Below, one piece after another: positions 1 through 12,184 of a stretch of DNA of 64,000 nucleotides. Position numbers and translations under genes: made by a program. The stretch covers positions 5,146,001 to 5,210,000 of the forward strand of contig CM071591.1 of the NCBI GenBank assembly GCA_036429605.1. The letters are read 5' to 3'. Numbering within the stretch: position 1 is the stretch's first letter; each line of letters starts with the position of its first letter. The DNA comes from Cladobotryum mycophilum (lineage: Eukaryota; Ascomycota; Sordariomycetes; Hypocreales; Hypocreaceae). Under the pieces are notes generated by a model. It worked only from the letters and a program-made list of their open reading frames with translations, had not been told where the DNA came from and ran no database searches.

Positions 1-39
1 TCTCTCTTGCCCTAAGCCAGATATTAAACTATAGCTTGA

Positions 40-486
40 GGAGATTCATTTCTGATCTGCACCGCTAGCCCAATTCTCGCCTTTCTACGTTTCGTGACAG
101 ATCTGTGGATTCCCTCCTCTGACTCGGCGAGGATTAAAGTCATGGAACGCAACTATGCCAACCATCTTGCAGTGGTCAACGATCTCTACTCCCTCAATAA
201 AGAGCTCCGCTCCGTCAAGGTCAACCACACCGAAGGAGCCACTTTGATCAACACCGTTGCAGTCCTTGCCAACGACGGCGACTTATCGCTAAATGCATCG
301 AAGCGTGTTTTATGGGCCATGGTTCGAGAGTGGGAAGCCTGTCATGATGCCATGGCAGGTGAGCTTTTGAGGGACGGAGCCTCCAAAGATTTAATTACCT
401 ATGCGCAGCTGATGAGGATACAACTCAGCGGCAATGAGTTTTGGTCTCGATATACGTTGCGTTACAACAAAGTCATCGAAGAATAG
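40..486 (+). CDS. Sesquiterpene synthase, aristolochene-synthase-like (3' part only)
   Basis: This is the C-terminal part of a class I terpene cyclase, which ionises farnesyl diphosphate and cyclises it to a sesquiterpene. The window starts inside the gene, so the N-terminus and the DDxxD motif are outside. The frame is open from about position 40; an intron probably ends near there. The diagnostic second metal-binding (NSE) motif is visible as NDLYSLNKE, followed by an ASKRVLWAMVREWE helix and a closing SGNEFWSRYTLRY segment whose RY pair is typical of the family. Spacing and wording resemble Penicillium/Aspergillus aristolochene synthase more than trichodiene synthase. It ends tail to tail with a Zn2Cys6 regulator, which may control it. 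The product cannot be told from this fragment. Confidence 0.85.
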   Translation, partial: GDSFLICTASPILAFLRFVTDLWIPSSDSARIKVMERNYANHLAVVNDLYSLNKELRSVKVNHTEGATLINTVAVLANDGDLSLNASKRVLWAMVREWEACHDAMAGELLRDGASKDLITYAQLMRIQLSGNEFWSRYTLRYNKVIEE

Positions 487-747
487 AGAGTAGCATAGAG
501 TGAGTATATGTATAGCCACGCATCAACCTGAACCCTGTATTAGTCTCTAATATCAGCTCTAATAAACTAGGTCTCTCCAAGCCTATATATGTACCCTAAT
601 TCCCCAAATAACTCCTAGTGCTTCAGTCTCCTGACATGTTCTACCCAATCAAGCCTATACCAACATGGTGTTACCATCGGCTGAAGACGGTAACCTTTTG
701 TCTTTCCTTCTCAACAAACGCCACCACTTAACTACCACTGGAGCAGG

Positions 748-3277
748 TCAAGCATCTGCTTCATCGTCCAGCATAAGTTCCTCGAATCGCTTCGCCAAGT
801 CGGTACCCCGCGCAGACCCGGGATCGCTCAAAGCAAGATCAAACTCGACGATCCAATTCGCAATCGTCTGGCCATTTGCCAATTCGTCAACAGCCGAATG
901 TGACTTGCCCAGCACTTTCATTTCCTTGCGAATCCGCTTCGCATCTTGTGCATTGATCGCGCCGCGTTGGAATGCCATGCCCAAAAACCCTTTCCCAATA
1001 GAGTTGAAGACTCGGTAGCAGCTGTACAAGTCCTCAAATCCAGCCAGGCATAGATTAAGGTAGAAGCGCCACTCGGTGCCAGGAGTCCCCGCCTCTCGCA
1101 TCATAGCATTGGCAACGTAGATCAGCCCCGTCTGCCACAGTATGCACAGCGTAGCCCTCTTGCAATGCAGCCGGTAGAGAAGTAAAAGACGTTTCAACTG
1201 ATTGACCGAGGCAGAATAAGCAGCCTCTGCTGAGGCATGAGGAGCCGAAAACGTTTTAAATCGAAAGGGCGGTTGGGTGTCCAAGAAAGGCCGGAAGATG
1301 TCTGTGACGATAGCATGGAAGTAAATGCTATTATAAAGTTAGCTATGAGACAACGGGGAGGCGCAGCAATAAAGAGCCTAGATCTAAGTCGGGGGGTGGT
1401 GGGACATACTGCAGCAGGAAGACAGCATGGTTGCTGCTGGGATTTCGTACCAGGCAGAGCGGCAGATTATGCGCCCACCCTAGAAGCCGCCGGTAAACAC
1501 CCTCAACAAACTCAAATGTTTCAGGACTTCGAAGTGTACTGGACGTGTTTTGGATATAGAACCTCACCAGAACTTCTCCAACAATGGTCCATAAGTTACA
1601 ACTTGCATCAAAGACTTCAACGGTGCTACTCGGCTCAGCTGATGAGTTTCTCGACTTCAAGGACTCCCTCTCGAGCTCAGCGGGCTTGGGGAGCAATGGT
1701 GGAAGCCCAATCTCTGCCGTCTGGTAAAATCGACCATAAAGACTAGATGTTCATTCATTAGCTCAAGGGCTTTACCAGCACGCGATAGTGAATCACAAAC
1801 CAAATCCAGTTGAAGACACCCCATGCTGTATATGCAGCTGCTCTCTTCCAGTCAGGGTACCCTTGAAGCCACGTCTGCGCGGATTGAGATTCAGACCTCA
1901 CACCAAACAAACCCATGAGCCTGCCCAATCTTATGCCTGCTTTTAGGTACTGCGCTGCAAGATCATCCCTACCATAAGTTACAGCAGTCATACTCATGAT
2001 CTGAAACGCAGAGACGGCGGTGAGGGTGTGCAGTCGCTTTTCGGTCTCGAGAATGATCTTTGCTTCCAGGAAGAATGCCGCACCTAGTGCTGAAGATTCC
2101 GGCGCCACGGCGGAGTATGCTTGCTTTCTTCATGGTTAATGTTCATTCCGGTGACAGTTTTGATGTTCATGATCACCTACACATGCCCAACTCATCAATG
2201 AAGCGACTAGAAGCCGAGAACAAAAGTATTGTCGATTGTTAATGAGATTATCAATAAAGAGGCCCGCCTCAAACATGGGTAACACAGGATAATCCATCTC
2301 TAGATAGAATGAGATGATTTGAGCAGCAAGGTCATTCGAAATGGGCACATCAGTCCAATTCTTCATATTGAGATTTTTTAGTCTTGGGTCGGGCTTCGCC
2401 TTGGCCTCTGCTGGTACCACAGAAACATCCATACCAGCGTATCTAGAATCATCAGGCGGTGGCGAGGAGCTATGCTGCGACTCGGAGGACGTTTCGGACG
2501 CTGCATCGCCCAACGGTGGACTCGGGGATGGGCGTCGGAGCCAGCGTATTCTCTTCGGTCTGAGCACATCTTCAATGGGAATCATGGTAGCATCCATCGG
2601 AAACAGGGTGGGGTAAGCAATGGGATATCGAACAGCAAGCTCAAACTCGAGATCATTCGACGTAGAAGGTATCCAGCTCCGGATCAAGCCATGGGGAGCT
2701 AAATACGCCGGCACAGGCGCATCTTCGACGTCCTCTACACCAATTGACTGAGGGGTTAACAGGCTGTTTGTCTGCCGAAGTTCGTGTAACAAGCTCATGG
2801 CCTCTTCGAAAGGCAATGATCGCAGCCGTCGCACGATGTCGCTCGACTCGCCCTGTCCTTGATATTCGGGATCCTCATTATGTGGTGCACTCGCCGCCGC
2901 CGCCGCTGCTGCCGCTGCTGTTGCTGTTGCTGCTGCTGCTGCTGCTGCTGCCGTTTTCCGAGGTGTGTATATGCAAACAATATTGCGATATATGCAACCT
3001 TCACAGGCGGGCCGTTGACCATCGCACTACACGGTGCGTGTTACCTTGAGAGATCTTACAAGATGAAATGGGGGAAGTGAACAACATGCCAAAGCGCATG
3101 AACTTTCATAAAGTCTATCCAAATTGGAATGAAAGAGGTGAAAAGTCTGACCTTTGCCTTTCTTTTCCGACAATCATCGCACGCCGTTGAGATGTTGCGC
3201 CTTTTCGAGGCATGGCGACCGTAAGATGGGTCGAGATCGGGGTGTGTCCTGGGCAGCAATCGGCGCAACGGTTGCAT
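748..3277 (-). CDS. Zn2Cys6 fungal transcription factor (five exons)
   Basis: A DNA-binding regulator of about 735 aa. Exons by frame and splice sites: 3277-3152, 3026-2181, 2123-1801, 1742-1410 and 1327-748; all phases agree. The binuclear zinc cluster is complete at residues 33-60 (C33, C36, C43, C50, C53, C60) and is split by the first intron right after the basic RKRKAK stretch. A poly-Ala tract follows. The middle-homology domain lies in exons 2-5, with SWACQAYSAVAPESS, a FNWIC segment and an IFRPFLDTQ motif in the expected order. The first ATG gives a normal N-terminus. The gene is convergent with the sesquiterpene synthase, and the target is unknown. It could be the terpene pathway regulator or a general metabolic regulator. 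Confidence 0.85.
2892..2953. repeat. GCN trinucleotide microsatellite inside the regulator gene
   Basis: An imperfect run of CCG/CTG triplets. On the minus strand it encodes about 17-20 alanines with a few threonines, immediately after the zinc cluster of the Zn2Cys6 regulator. It is a linker likely to vary in length between strains. Confidence 0.9.
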
Positions 3278-3639
3278 TATGATGCTTCAAACTTGCTGGG
3301 TGCCGCGCGAGGAGGACGTGACTTGAGCTAGTTCAACATTTGAGAAGTGCGATTCTGCGGATGGTGTGGTCGTGAGTGAGGGATGATCCCAACCGAGCGG
3401 CTGCTGAGCTGACTGTCCATCTACCCGCCTAAATAACCTAGAGTAACATCCCGCCAAGTGGACCACGTGCCCCCCTCAGTACTCGGGGGCTGGGTACACT
3501 CATCTGAGTTTGGGTACATGAATTATATTCAGTCCTGTTAGTGAAGTACCGGGCGAACTTGTTGCTCCTCCCCCTGACAACCGCGTTCCATCTTAAAAAC
3601 GCCTCAACTGGCAAATTGTGCCCTGCGAAGCCGAACTCA
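3278..3639. other. Intergenic region upstream of the Zn2Cys6 regulator
   Basis: No coding signal. It holds the promoter of the minus-strand regulator and the 3' flank of the secreted-protein gene to its right. No clear motif was recognised. Confidence 0.6.
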
Positions 3640-4333
3640 TCACTGGCCACCACCACCATCACCACTACCACCACTACCACCACTACCACCACTCTGCTCT
3701 GCCGGCATATCGACGTCGACTCGTAGTGCTGCATTTGCCGGATCTCCACTCGTGTTGAGGCCCTCCCAGAGAATCTCCAGTGGGATATTTGACTGATTGA
3801 GCGGCTCAGACCACCAAAGATTGATATAATCAGCAAGCCAACCCGACTTGAATAAATAGACCCCGCAGTTCTTCCTAACCTGTACTAACTGGCCGTCCTT
3901 GACATCTCGGTCTTCAAAGACAAGACCAAGGTGTGACCGCACGTTCGTTGTACCCTTACGGGGGTCGTCGGCCTTGAAGATGCGACGTGTTGTCCTGATA
4001 CATTTGTGTGAGCCGTGAACAAACACAAAACAGTGCAGCAATGTGTTCAAGACGCCTATGCTTAAGAGGTCAAAGATGTGCCATTTATCCAAACTCACTC
4101 ATTGTATAAAAATTGTTGATTGTATTCCAGAGCTGATGTTAAAACCTCAGCCCCCCGGATGTCATGTTAACAGCTGCAGGGTATGGAGCTGCGTCTTTGG
4201 CCGTCGGGACCACCGTGATATAAAACGGCCCTCTAATGGGTATTTTTGGACACTGGGGCTTGGTCGCAACCTCCAGCGCATTGGATGGAAGTGCTGCCAA
4301 AACAAAGATAGCCGAGATACTGAGAGCGAGCAT
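3640..4333 (-). CDS. Small secreted protein with Gly/Ser-rich tail, frame break at a C6 run
   Basis: Starts at ATG 4333 (the longer frame has no ATG) with a clear signal peptide, a hydrophobic core ending near residue 20 at SNALE. Exon 1 runs 4333-4099 and exon 2 3994-3640, with donor GTGAGT and acceptor TATCAG in matching phase, but only if one base is added at the six-base run 4151-4156 (G on the coding strand). As written the frame stops at 4139. With that base it would be about 196 aa: a secreted domain with single cysteines, NMT/NQS glycosylation-type sites and a C-terminal GGSGGSGGSGDGGGG tail. No family was recognised. It may be a cell-wall or effector-like protein. Confidence 0.6.
3647..3692. 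repeat. ACC/ACT trinucleotide microsatellite
   Basis: A tandem run of ACC, ATC and ACT triplets that encodes the Gly/Ser-rich tail of the minus-strand secreted protein. Confidence 0.9.
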
Positions 4334-4752
4334 CTTGATAGTCAAAGAAATGTCTTGGGGAGGGAAAATCCTGTCAACGGGGTGAAAATGGGTGGCTATG
4401 AGGGTTTATAGGTTATTTAACCTTTACTCGCCGCTCCACTTCACCAGTGCACGCTTTTGTTTTGGTCAATATGAACTAAGACTGGAAGTCAAGCGGTAAT
4501 GATAAGGCTTGCTTTGCCTTCTTTGGTTCATTTAATGTCGTAACAATGGTAGAACTAGACTACGCCAACCTGAACTTTGTTCATCGCGGCTGGACTACAG
4601 GAAGTCATCCGAAGATCAGTCACGTCGACATGGCAATCACTCATTGTATGAGGAGACGAGATTCGCGCATTGCAACCAATTCCATGTACAGTACATGTTG
4701 ACCCAAAACAACCAGCAAGGTCCTATAGCCTGGTTTCCTAGAAATGGTATTC
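4334..4752. other. Intergenic region, no gene seen
   Basis: About 420 bp between two minus-strand secreted-protein genes. It holds the 3' flank of the phosphatase gene and the promoter of the small secreted protein. No ORF is supported. Confidence 0.6.
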
Positions 4753-6308
4753 TCACTGCCCAACAAACTGCGTCTCATGAGATTTGAACAATTTCGAGCT
4801 ATCCAGCAGCTCTCCCGTTGACGATCGGTAAAAGTCGACCTGCAAGTTCCTCCCATCCAAGAACCTAATGGTCGCGTAGGCAAAGTCATCCGCATACGCA
4901 AACGCAGTGTTTGGCGGCTTTGTCCCCACGGCAGCCAAACCTTCGATGTTGCCTGCACCGCCTGCGACAATGTACATTGGCGCCTTGGGATTATTCATGC
5001 CCGCAGGGTCAATGGTCCCGTTGAAGGTTGGCAGGAATCTCTGAGAGTTGTGAACATGGCCAAAGACCCCGAGGTCGACGCCGTACTTGTAAAAGAGCCC
5101 CTCAAAGGCGGCCTGACACGGCACACACGCGCTGCCTCCAGTGCTGTACCACGGGCGGTGGCCAGCGACAATAAGCCATGGTGTGACGGTGCGGTCAACA
5201 GAGGCCAAGTCAGCCTCGAGGAACTGGATCTGTTGGTTGGGAGCACCAAATGGCCCGCTGTTCAGTCCTGCGGAGCCGTCGGGACCGTCGGGAGCGTTTG
5301 CAAAGTCGGTCTCCGTGTCAATCATGACGATGTGCGCCATTCCGTACTCAAAGGAGAACCAGAAAGGTGGCTTGGCCAGCTGTCGGGCCTTGTTGGCATT
5401 CACCTTGGCCGCAGCATTCTGAGAAGTCGACGTGAAGGCTGTTGGCATCGAGTCGCCGCCAAATCGGGTCATGAAATCAGTAAAGTTCCTTTGGCCCTCT
5501 GGGCAGAGTCCCGTTGTGTGCGGAATCTCCTGGCAGGCAGCTTCATGGTTTCCAGGGCTGGCCATGTATGGCTTGCGACCAGCGACGGGAGCAAGCTGGT
5601 CATAAAACTGTTCGAGAATAGCCTGGAAGGCGTTTTTCCCATCAAAGATGTTCTTGGGCTTCTCGAACCAATCGTCGGCATAGCCCAAATCACCTGGGTG
5701 GATAACAAATTCGTAGTCATCGGCCGTATCGGCGAGACGCTTGATCGTTGTGTGGTTCAGTGAAGGTGAGACATTGGGGATTGAGTCTCGTTTGGATAGG
5801 TCTGACTGAATGGTATAGCCATCGGCGCCGTAGACACCCAAATCTATGATGGCGTTCATGGCGAATGGAGTCTTGTCTCCCGCCACACGGGGGCTGAAGA
5901 AATGCTCTACGCTTGAGTTGGTTGACACGATCTTGTAGTAGTAAGTCGTGGCCGGCGACAGATTGGTGAGAGTGACCGAGTTGGACCATGTGCGCGAGGT
6001 CGGGTAGGTCATGGAATTGCTCGAGCAAGCCTGCTGGGTGAGCGAAGACGCCGAGGGGCCATATTGAACGCAGGGCTTATCCAACTTCTGATATGTGTTC
6101 CAGCCGACAGAAATGCCTAAACAGACTCGGTTCAGTATACATGTTTTCAGATTGTGGGCGATGAGAACTGACTGTGCGGTCCATTCACAGCGATGCGCTG
6201 CTGGACTGGAGTTGTCAAGTCAATGGGTTTAGCTGGGTAGCTGGCCGTAGCGAGCGCTCCAGCTACCAGAAACGGAAGGCTCTTGACTGAAGTGTATAGA
6301 GACGCCAT
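4753..6308 (-). CDS. Secreted purple acid phosphatase (metallophosphoesterase)
   Basis: Hydrolyses phosphate monoesters outside the cell with a two-metal centre. Two exons: 6308-6173 and 6116-4753 (intron 56 bp, donor GTCAGT), giving 499 aa. ATG 6308 opens a signal peptide, MASLYTSVKSLPFLVAGALA. A fibronectin-like PAP N-terminal domain follows (about residues 30-125), then the catalytic domain with the PAP motif series: IIDLGVYG near 137, GDLGYADDW near 190, GNHE near 235, AGHRPWYS near 365 and GHVHNSQR near 400. All metal ligands I can align are present. Length and motifs fit fungal acid phosphatases of the Aspergillus aphA/PAP type. It is probably induced by phosphate starvation, but I see no proven regulatory site. 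Confidence 0.92.
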
Positions 6309-8080
6309 GATTGAGGAGATTGGTTCCTGTTCTCGAATCAACGATGGTTTATTTACAAGCAAGCAATCATCTACATCAGCCTAAGGAAAGCATCAGACCT
6401 GGGGCCAAAGCCTCTAGATTATATACGAAGTAGCAACTACTAGCACTCATTCAAAAGGTCTACCTTTTTCAAGACATGTTTTAAACCCTGTTCAGCTATC
6501 AGCATCCTACGCGGACCCTGCTTAGTGCAAATCTACCCTCACACTCCCGCAAATTATCCCTGCGAACAGATCTTTTTTAGCTTCCCTTTCAAGGAAGAGG
6601 TGCAGCGCCCTCAGTTTAATCCCTCCTATGAGGTCTAGTCTTTTACACAACGTGACAAAGCAAGGGCGCCTAGAGGAGTCTGAAGTCATGCCGTTTTCCG
6701 GCCGAGTTGACCACCGAATGTGGAAACCTTGTCCGTAGATCCACCCCTTCGGCACTGTGAGTGTAGTGATGGTGTTGTTAGCTACGGATAACATGGATGC
6801 GGCGATGATGTGGAGCGATGCAGCTCGTGGGATGAGCGAGTGATGGTATTTGTCGTGAGCGTTTCTGTGGAGAAGATGCTCGCTTCATACCCTGCCTTTG
6901 CCTGGGATGATTTTGATGAGTAGAGATCTGCTCGGTCATGAATTGAGCTAGCCGAGCGTTGGAAATGGCGCATTTCTGCATATGCTTCTGAGATGGAAGC
7001 CTCTGCGCATCAAAGCCAGGGTGCGGAAATGCACCTTCATATCTCGTTCCTTGCATGTTTCAGGATCCCCGAATTTTACCTTTGACACTCCATGAGGCGA
7101 GAATTTTAGAATCATGTACAAGTGAATACCTCGTGAACAGAACTGCTGGTATAGTTCAGGTGTTCAGTGTCAGATTACCAGACATTGGTGAAACAAGCTG
7201 ATGGACAATTACATGGTGATAGAACATAAAACTTTAATGCTTCAGCTATGTAACAACTCCATGCTATGTATTGAGAGCAAATAGTGGTAGCCAAAGACAA
7301 ATTGAGATTGTGAAATGCAACCATAATCATAAAGATGCCATCTAGATGATCGTGCCACCGACTCGTTCTAGGGTAACACTGGAGAGTAGAATCCGAGGAC
7401 GCGGACAATGCACACTCTGCCTCGAACTCTGCGGGGTAAGAAGAGGAGAGAGAAAACAAGGTGGGATTTTATGGATAGGCATTGGCCAAAGACTGCATCC
7501 ATGGATATTGTGTGTGCGTATGTATCAACTACCTGCATGTACATGAGGGGTTGTGGGTGCAACATGGAGAACCACATCGCACAGAGTCTGGAATTAGGGC
7601 TTCACTCAAGCTTCTCGGCGAGACTGCGTCATAAATGTTAAATCCAACGGCATTCATGAGTGTGAGAGAGACATTCTCGGCCGACGATTGGTCATGGGTG
7701 CCGTCGCACGGAGAAGGGACCCTAGATTCTTCAAGATGTCGGGTAGATCTTATGCTGTTGGTTCACAAGCATCCACGACTCTCCATTCCACTGGGACACT
7801 TATTTTTAGGGGCTTCATGCTTCCTGCAGGGGCCTCAATAACAGTCTCATAGGGGCTAATACTAACAAGACGAGGCTACGTGGCGGGTGGTCAGGCCGGG
7901 TTTGTTTTTAGTCTCCCAGTCAACCCAACGCCAAACCTGACCTAACCTAACAGTGTCAGCCCCCTGATCAATCTCGGTTTTCCTCGACGCGACGCGAAGG
8001 CCATCCATCGCATCGACCATCGAGGCTTAGTTCACAACTTTGTCAATTATACGACCTCATTGAGGTGTGCACATGTCGTG
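6309..8080. other. Long intergenic region, no supported gene
   Basis: About 1.8 kb. It contains only short, overlapping, low-quality open frames on both strands with no recognisable domain,, signal peptide or splice-consistent extension. It should hold the promoters of the phosphatase (left) and the HET gene (right). Confidence 0.6.
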
Positions 8081-9781
8081 ATGCGTCTAATAAACGCACA
8101 CACTTATAAACTCGAGACCTTTCCGGGCTCGCATATTCCGCCATATGCCATACTCTCACATACCTGGGGCGAAGATGAGGTCACCATTGAACAGATGCTG
8201 TCTGAAACAGCAGACACAGAGTCTGATGGCTATCAAAAAATAATCCACACCTGCGAGCAGGCAGTGGCGGATGGCCTCGAGTATGTCTGGATAGACACCT
8301 GCTGCATCGACAAGTCCAATGCTGCTGAGCTGGAGCATGCCATCAATGCCATGTTTGACTGGTATCATCGGGCGGAACTCTGCTATGCTCACCTGGCCGA
8401 CGTGCAAACCGTCCACAATCCAGACAAAAAGGGCTCTGAATTTCGACGCAGTAGGTGGTTTAGGCGAGGCTGGACACTCCAAGAACTTTTAGCACCTACG
8501 AAGCTGGAATTTTATTCAGAAACGTGGGAATACATTGGTCCCGTCACTGCCCTTTACAGCACCATTGAGAGCATCACCGGCATCGAGAGCTTTTACCTAC
8601 AGAGGGCCTCATCGCCCCACACATTCATGTTTCGCAATGCCAGCATCGCCGCACGCATGAGCTGGGCCTCGATGCGTCACACGTCAATAGCCGAGGACAG
8701 GGCATACTGCCTGCTGGGAATTTTTGATATCAAGATACCCCTCATGTATGGCGAGGGAGGAAGCAAGGCATTCTATCGACTCCAAGAGGAAATCATCAAG
8801 CAATCCGACGACCAGACCATTCTCGCCTGGGGTTGGAAGCGACCGCTGACTCCACCATCAAGTCCGGGCCCCAATGCGCCTCTCACCCACGGGTTTCTTG
8901 CAGCTTCACCTGCAAGCTTTGCTGGCTGCCAGGACCTAACGCGTTGGCCTGGCCCGGGTGTAGGTGGAAGAGTGTTCCCCATCAATCACAAAGGCCTTCA
9001 TATTACGGTTCCTCTGCGACATGACGGCGGCAACAGATACACTGCGATGCTCAGGTGCTGCAGTAAAATGAATCCCGATAAGGCCATTGGCCTCCCTCTG
9101 GTCAAGGACAAGGACGACGATGGGGACCCAAAAGGTATTGCTTGTTACCTGCGGGCAGAGGAGAATCTAGCCGATAATTGTGCCAAACTGAATCCAAAAT
9201 GGCCGCCAACGACCATCTGCATCTCACATCGACCTTGGTACCCGAAGATGGTCGTCGAAGTCAAGTCGTGGTCGCAGGGGTTTTACCTCCGCAGCTTGCC
9301 CACAGACTGTGTCATTCAGCAGGTCTACCCGTCAAGCGAGTGGTCACCCGACGAACACGTCATGACTATTGAAAAGGTTGACATCAATGAGCCCCGAATT
9401 TTCTGCGGAAGCTGTGGTAGCGGCGACTTCATCGTCATGGTGCGATGGCTTCGCAACCTTCGTGAATGGAAGTGTGGGATCGCACGGCGGTGGAATCCTG
9501 GCGAAAAGCTCACCGAAGCGGAGCTGGAGTTATTAATGTTTAGTAACCGAGTTATGTTGGAGCATAGTCGAGTGGAAGTCTCCATGAGGAAGACCATGAT
9601 TGCCAATAAAGAGCTGATGACACTTGATGTGATTGAGAAGGGCTTTGAAGAGTTGGAAGAATACAAGGACGAGAGGGAACAGGACGTTTCGGCCGTCTTC
9701 AGCATCATTTGGGGTTTGGGAGCTGCTTGTGCGGTGGTGCCCTACTTGATGCATCTGAGGAAGAAGTTCCGCGCGAAATGA
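8081..9781 (+). CDS. HET-domain (heterokaryon incompatibility) protein
   Basis: An intronless gene of about 566 aa from ATG 8081 (MRLINAHTYKLE); an upstream in-frame codon at 8060 is not a natural start. The N-terminal HET domain is complete, in canonical order: AILSHTWGEDEV, YVWIDTCCIDKSN, AINAMFDWYHRAELCYAHLADV, RRGWTLQELLAP and a closing EDRAYCLLGIFDIKIPLMYGEG. It resembles the N-terminus of HET-E/HET-D but lacks NACHT and WD40 repeats. The C-terminal half is unassigned and ends with a hydrophobic segment (IIWGLGAACAVVPYLM) followed by basic residues, suggesting a C-terminal membrane anchor. HET domains trigger cell death on non-self recognition. The gene is convergent with the nitrate transporter. 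Confidence 0.9.
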   Translation: MRLINAHTYKLETFPGSHIPPYAILSHTWGEDEVTIEQMLSETADTESDGYQKIIHTCEQAVADGLEYVWIDTCCIDKSNAAELEHAINAMFDWYHRAELCYAHLADVQTVHNPDKKGSEFRRSRWFRRGWTLQELLAPTKLEFYSETWEYIGPVTALYSTIESITGIESFYLQRASSPHTFMFRNASIAARMSWASMRHTSIAEDRAYCLLGIFDIKIPLMYGEGGSKAFYRLQEEIIKQSDDQTILAWGWKRPLTPPSSPGPNAPLTHGFLAASPASFAGCQDLTRWPGPGVGGRVFPINHKGLHITVPLRHDGGNRYTAMLRCCSKMNPDKAIGLPLVKDKDDDGDPKGIACYLRAEENLADNCAKLNPKWPPTTICISHRPWYPKMVVEVKSWSQGFYLRSLPTDCVIQQVYPSSEWSPDEHVMTIEKVDINEPRIFCGSCGSGDFIVMVRWLRNLREWKCGIARRWNPGEKLTEAELELLMFSNRVMLEHSRVEVSMRKTMIANKELMTLDVIEKGFEELEEYKDEREQDVSAVFSIIWGLGAACAVVPYLMHLRKKFRAK

Positions 9782-9970
9782 GTTTTATTGCCATACATGC
9801 CACTCAGTTTGGCACACGAAGATTGATGCAATTGTTTATTCTGCCCGTCTGTGACGGCGGCTTCAACACGGCGCATAGGGAATGTTTCGGGATATATCAT
9901 GAAGATTTGATGCAGGCAATGTATATAAATTCTAAACTCTAATAGATAAAAAAGATCATGACCCTTTGAA

Positions 9971-11789
9971 TCATCTACCGCCGAGTTGTCCCTTGGGAAT
10001 AGGTCGTATCCACGCGACAGCCAGATTGATGCCAATGCTCATTGCCCCAATGATCCAAAGAGATGTGTGGTATGACTTTTTGTTGTATCGGAAGATGATG
10101 GCACAGATAATTCCTCCCAAATTGCCAGTCCCGCCGACGAATCCGGATAGAATGCCTAGAGAAGAGAGTGTTAGTCCAAGCTGCGGTCATCAGAGATCCG
10201 GATGTCAACAACATACCATTAGCGGAAGGATGGACGTGAGGCACAATGGCGAAATTTGCACCGTTTGCTGCAAAGCTGAAAAAGGCGAGGCCCGCAAAGA
10301 GACCGAACATGGTGGGTTCATGATGAGGATCTGAGAGTCCGATGGCAAGCTGGAAGGCCCCCATCGTGACACCGAGAAATGTCATCCAGAGCTTCTTGGC
10401 CCAGACCGAGTTGGTGTGCCGGTAGATGAGGTCGCCAATCACACCGCCGAGCGGCCTGAAGATGACGTTGAGCAACCCGAACATGGCGGCCCAATTGCTG
10501 GATGTGGTCTGGCCGAGCTGTGGGAAGTTCTTGTAGTAGTACGATCCAATGATGGAGTTGATGGCGAGCTCTCCGCCTATGATTCGTCTGTCAGCTGATG
10601 AGGGGTGGCCAGCAGCTCGGATGTCATGTACTTACCGAATGAGCATGCATATGGGGCAGCGAGAGCGAGCGATTGAAGCGACATAATGACTGAGATGATG
10701 TCTCGGAAAGTTGGGGCAGCAATGACTTCTGCCTTGGCCGTTTCGAGAGCCTCATTCAGTCGTAGGTTGGCGGACTCGAGGCTGGATGACACTTCGGTGG
10801 AAGAGATCTCCTGGGTCATAACAGATTCATCGCCGGGGGACTTGGGCTCGACTTTCTCTGGGGGTGGTGATGCAGAGACTCCTTGAATGACGAGGTGACG
10901 TTCCGACCATTTCCCAGATGGCGTGTCATCACACTGGAGCAGCATGCTGACGGCGACAGAAATGATGAGGATGCATGGAACAATGTATGCCACCCTCCAA
11001 GCGACATGATCAGAGAGGCCGCCACTCTTCACAAGCGAGTTGAATACTGCGGGCATAATAAAACTATGTCAAGTTAGCAAACATTCCACTTCACTTTGGT
11101 TAATAGGAACTGGAGGGGTGTCATACTAAGTGATGCCTCCACCAGCATTTCCCCAACCACCAGCCAGAGCATTGGCGGTTCCAACCACGTTCTTGTCGTA
11201 GAAGCCTGTGCACCATACTTGGCATGGAACAAAGGTGCCGCCAAGAATGCCGACGAAGAAACGGAGAGCGATCAAGCCCTTTGGGCTAGTCACCAGGCCT
11301 GCCATGCCGGTTGGGATGGATCCACATAGCAGGAGGCCGGCAAAGACATAGCGAGGTCCGAAACGGTCGCAAAGAGGACCGGCAACTAAGCGAACAAGGA
11401 GCCTACACAACCCATGTCAGCTTTCTCTTGGCTCGAGTCCTACAGCGGGAACGGACTAAGGCTGGGTCTCATCACTTACGTCGCAAGCAAAGCAACAATA
11501 TTCGAGTTTGCTACATCGTTCTGGCTCATATGCAAGTCTTTGCGGATAGTAACCGTCAACTTTATATAGTTAACATCAATACCACAAGGGATGTATTGCT
11601 TGCGAACACACTTACCAATGGCGGAAAAGCGTACCAGGACAGGAACGCAATCAAGAAACCCAACCAACTAAAGAAGAACACCCTGCCATATGGATCAAGA
11701 GGGTTCAGAATCGGGACCGAGCGGGCCTTTTTCGTCACGGGGTTGATCTTTGGTGACCGAAAGAAGACGATCAAGCTGTCGGAAGACAT
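9971..11789 (-). CDS. crnA: High-affinity nitrate transporter (NRT2/NNP family, CrnA-type)
   Basis: Imports nitrate across the plasma membrane by proton symport. Six exons: 11789-11616, 11559-11480, 11402-11127, 11063-10636, 10576-10217 and 10155-9971, all phases consistent, giving 500 aa (CrnA is about 507). ATG 11789 was chosen over 11816 because the NPLDPYGRVFFFSW start then aligns with CrnA. The nitrate signature region GGWGNAGGGIT is present, as are the MFS loop GPLCDRFGPR, the VGILGGTFVPCQVW helix and the long acidic central loop between TM6 and TM7 (about residues 230-300), which is characteristic of fungal NRT2 proteins. It lies in the same orientation as nitrite reductase, as in Aspergillus. 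Regulation is expected through NirA and AreA; two NirA-like sites lie upstream. Confidence 0.95.
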
Positions 11790-12184
11790 TGATGCGGTAT
11801 ACCCACGATAAGTCAAGGGAGGAAAAGGCGGAGAGGGTGAGATTCCTTGTTCAAATGAGTAAGCAGCTGCGTAAGGATTGCCAAATGAGTAAGCAGTTTG
11901 TGTAGCTTGAAGTCAGCGTGCTGATTGATGTATTATGTCTTTTTTCTCTGCTGTTGAATATGGGAGATTACGAGCTTCTTTTATGATTCTGAGAAGAGAA
12001 CAGAAAGTGAATATACTGGTGTGAAGAAATATGATCAACGCGGGATGCCTTTGTAAACTCGTTGATGCTATCATGAATCATCAGCATGCCAAGAGGGGGC
12101 TTTGCATAGCTGAACCAACGAGCTGATACATTCCACCCTGAAAATTATCGAGTATCTCTCAGCAAAAGGGATTAAAACCTGCTT

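Noticed and set aside
1237..1746. 169-codon plus-strand open frame
   Set aside because: Antisense to exons 4-5 of the Zn2Cys6 regulator; no motif.
2744..3080. Leu-rich and Cys-rich plus-strand frames and a Gln-rich minus-strand frame over the triplet repeat
   Set aside because: Artefacts of the GCN microsatellite in other frames.
5050..5763. 237-codon plus-strand open frame
   Set aside because: Antisense shadow of the purple acid phosphatase.
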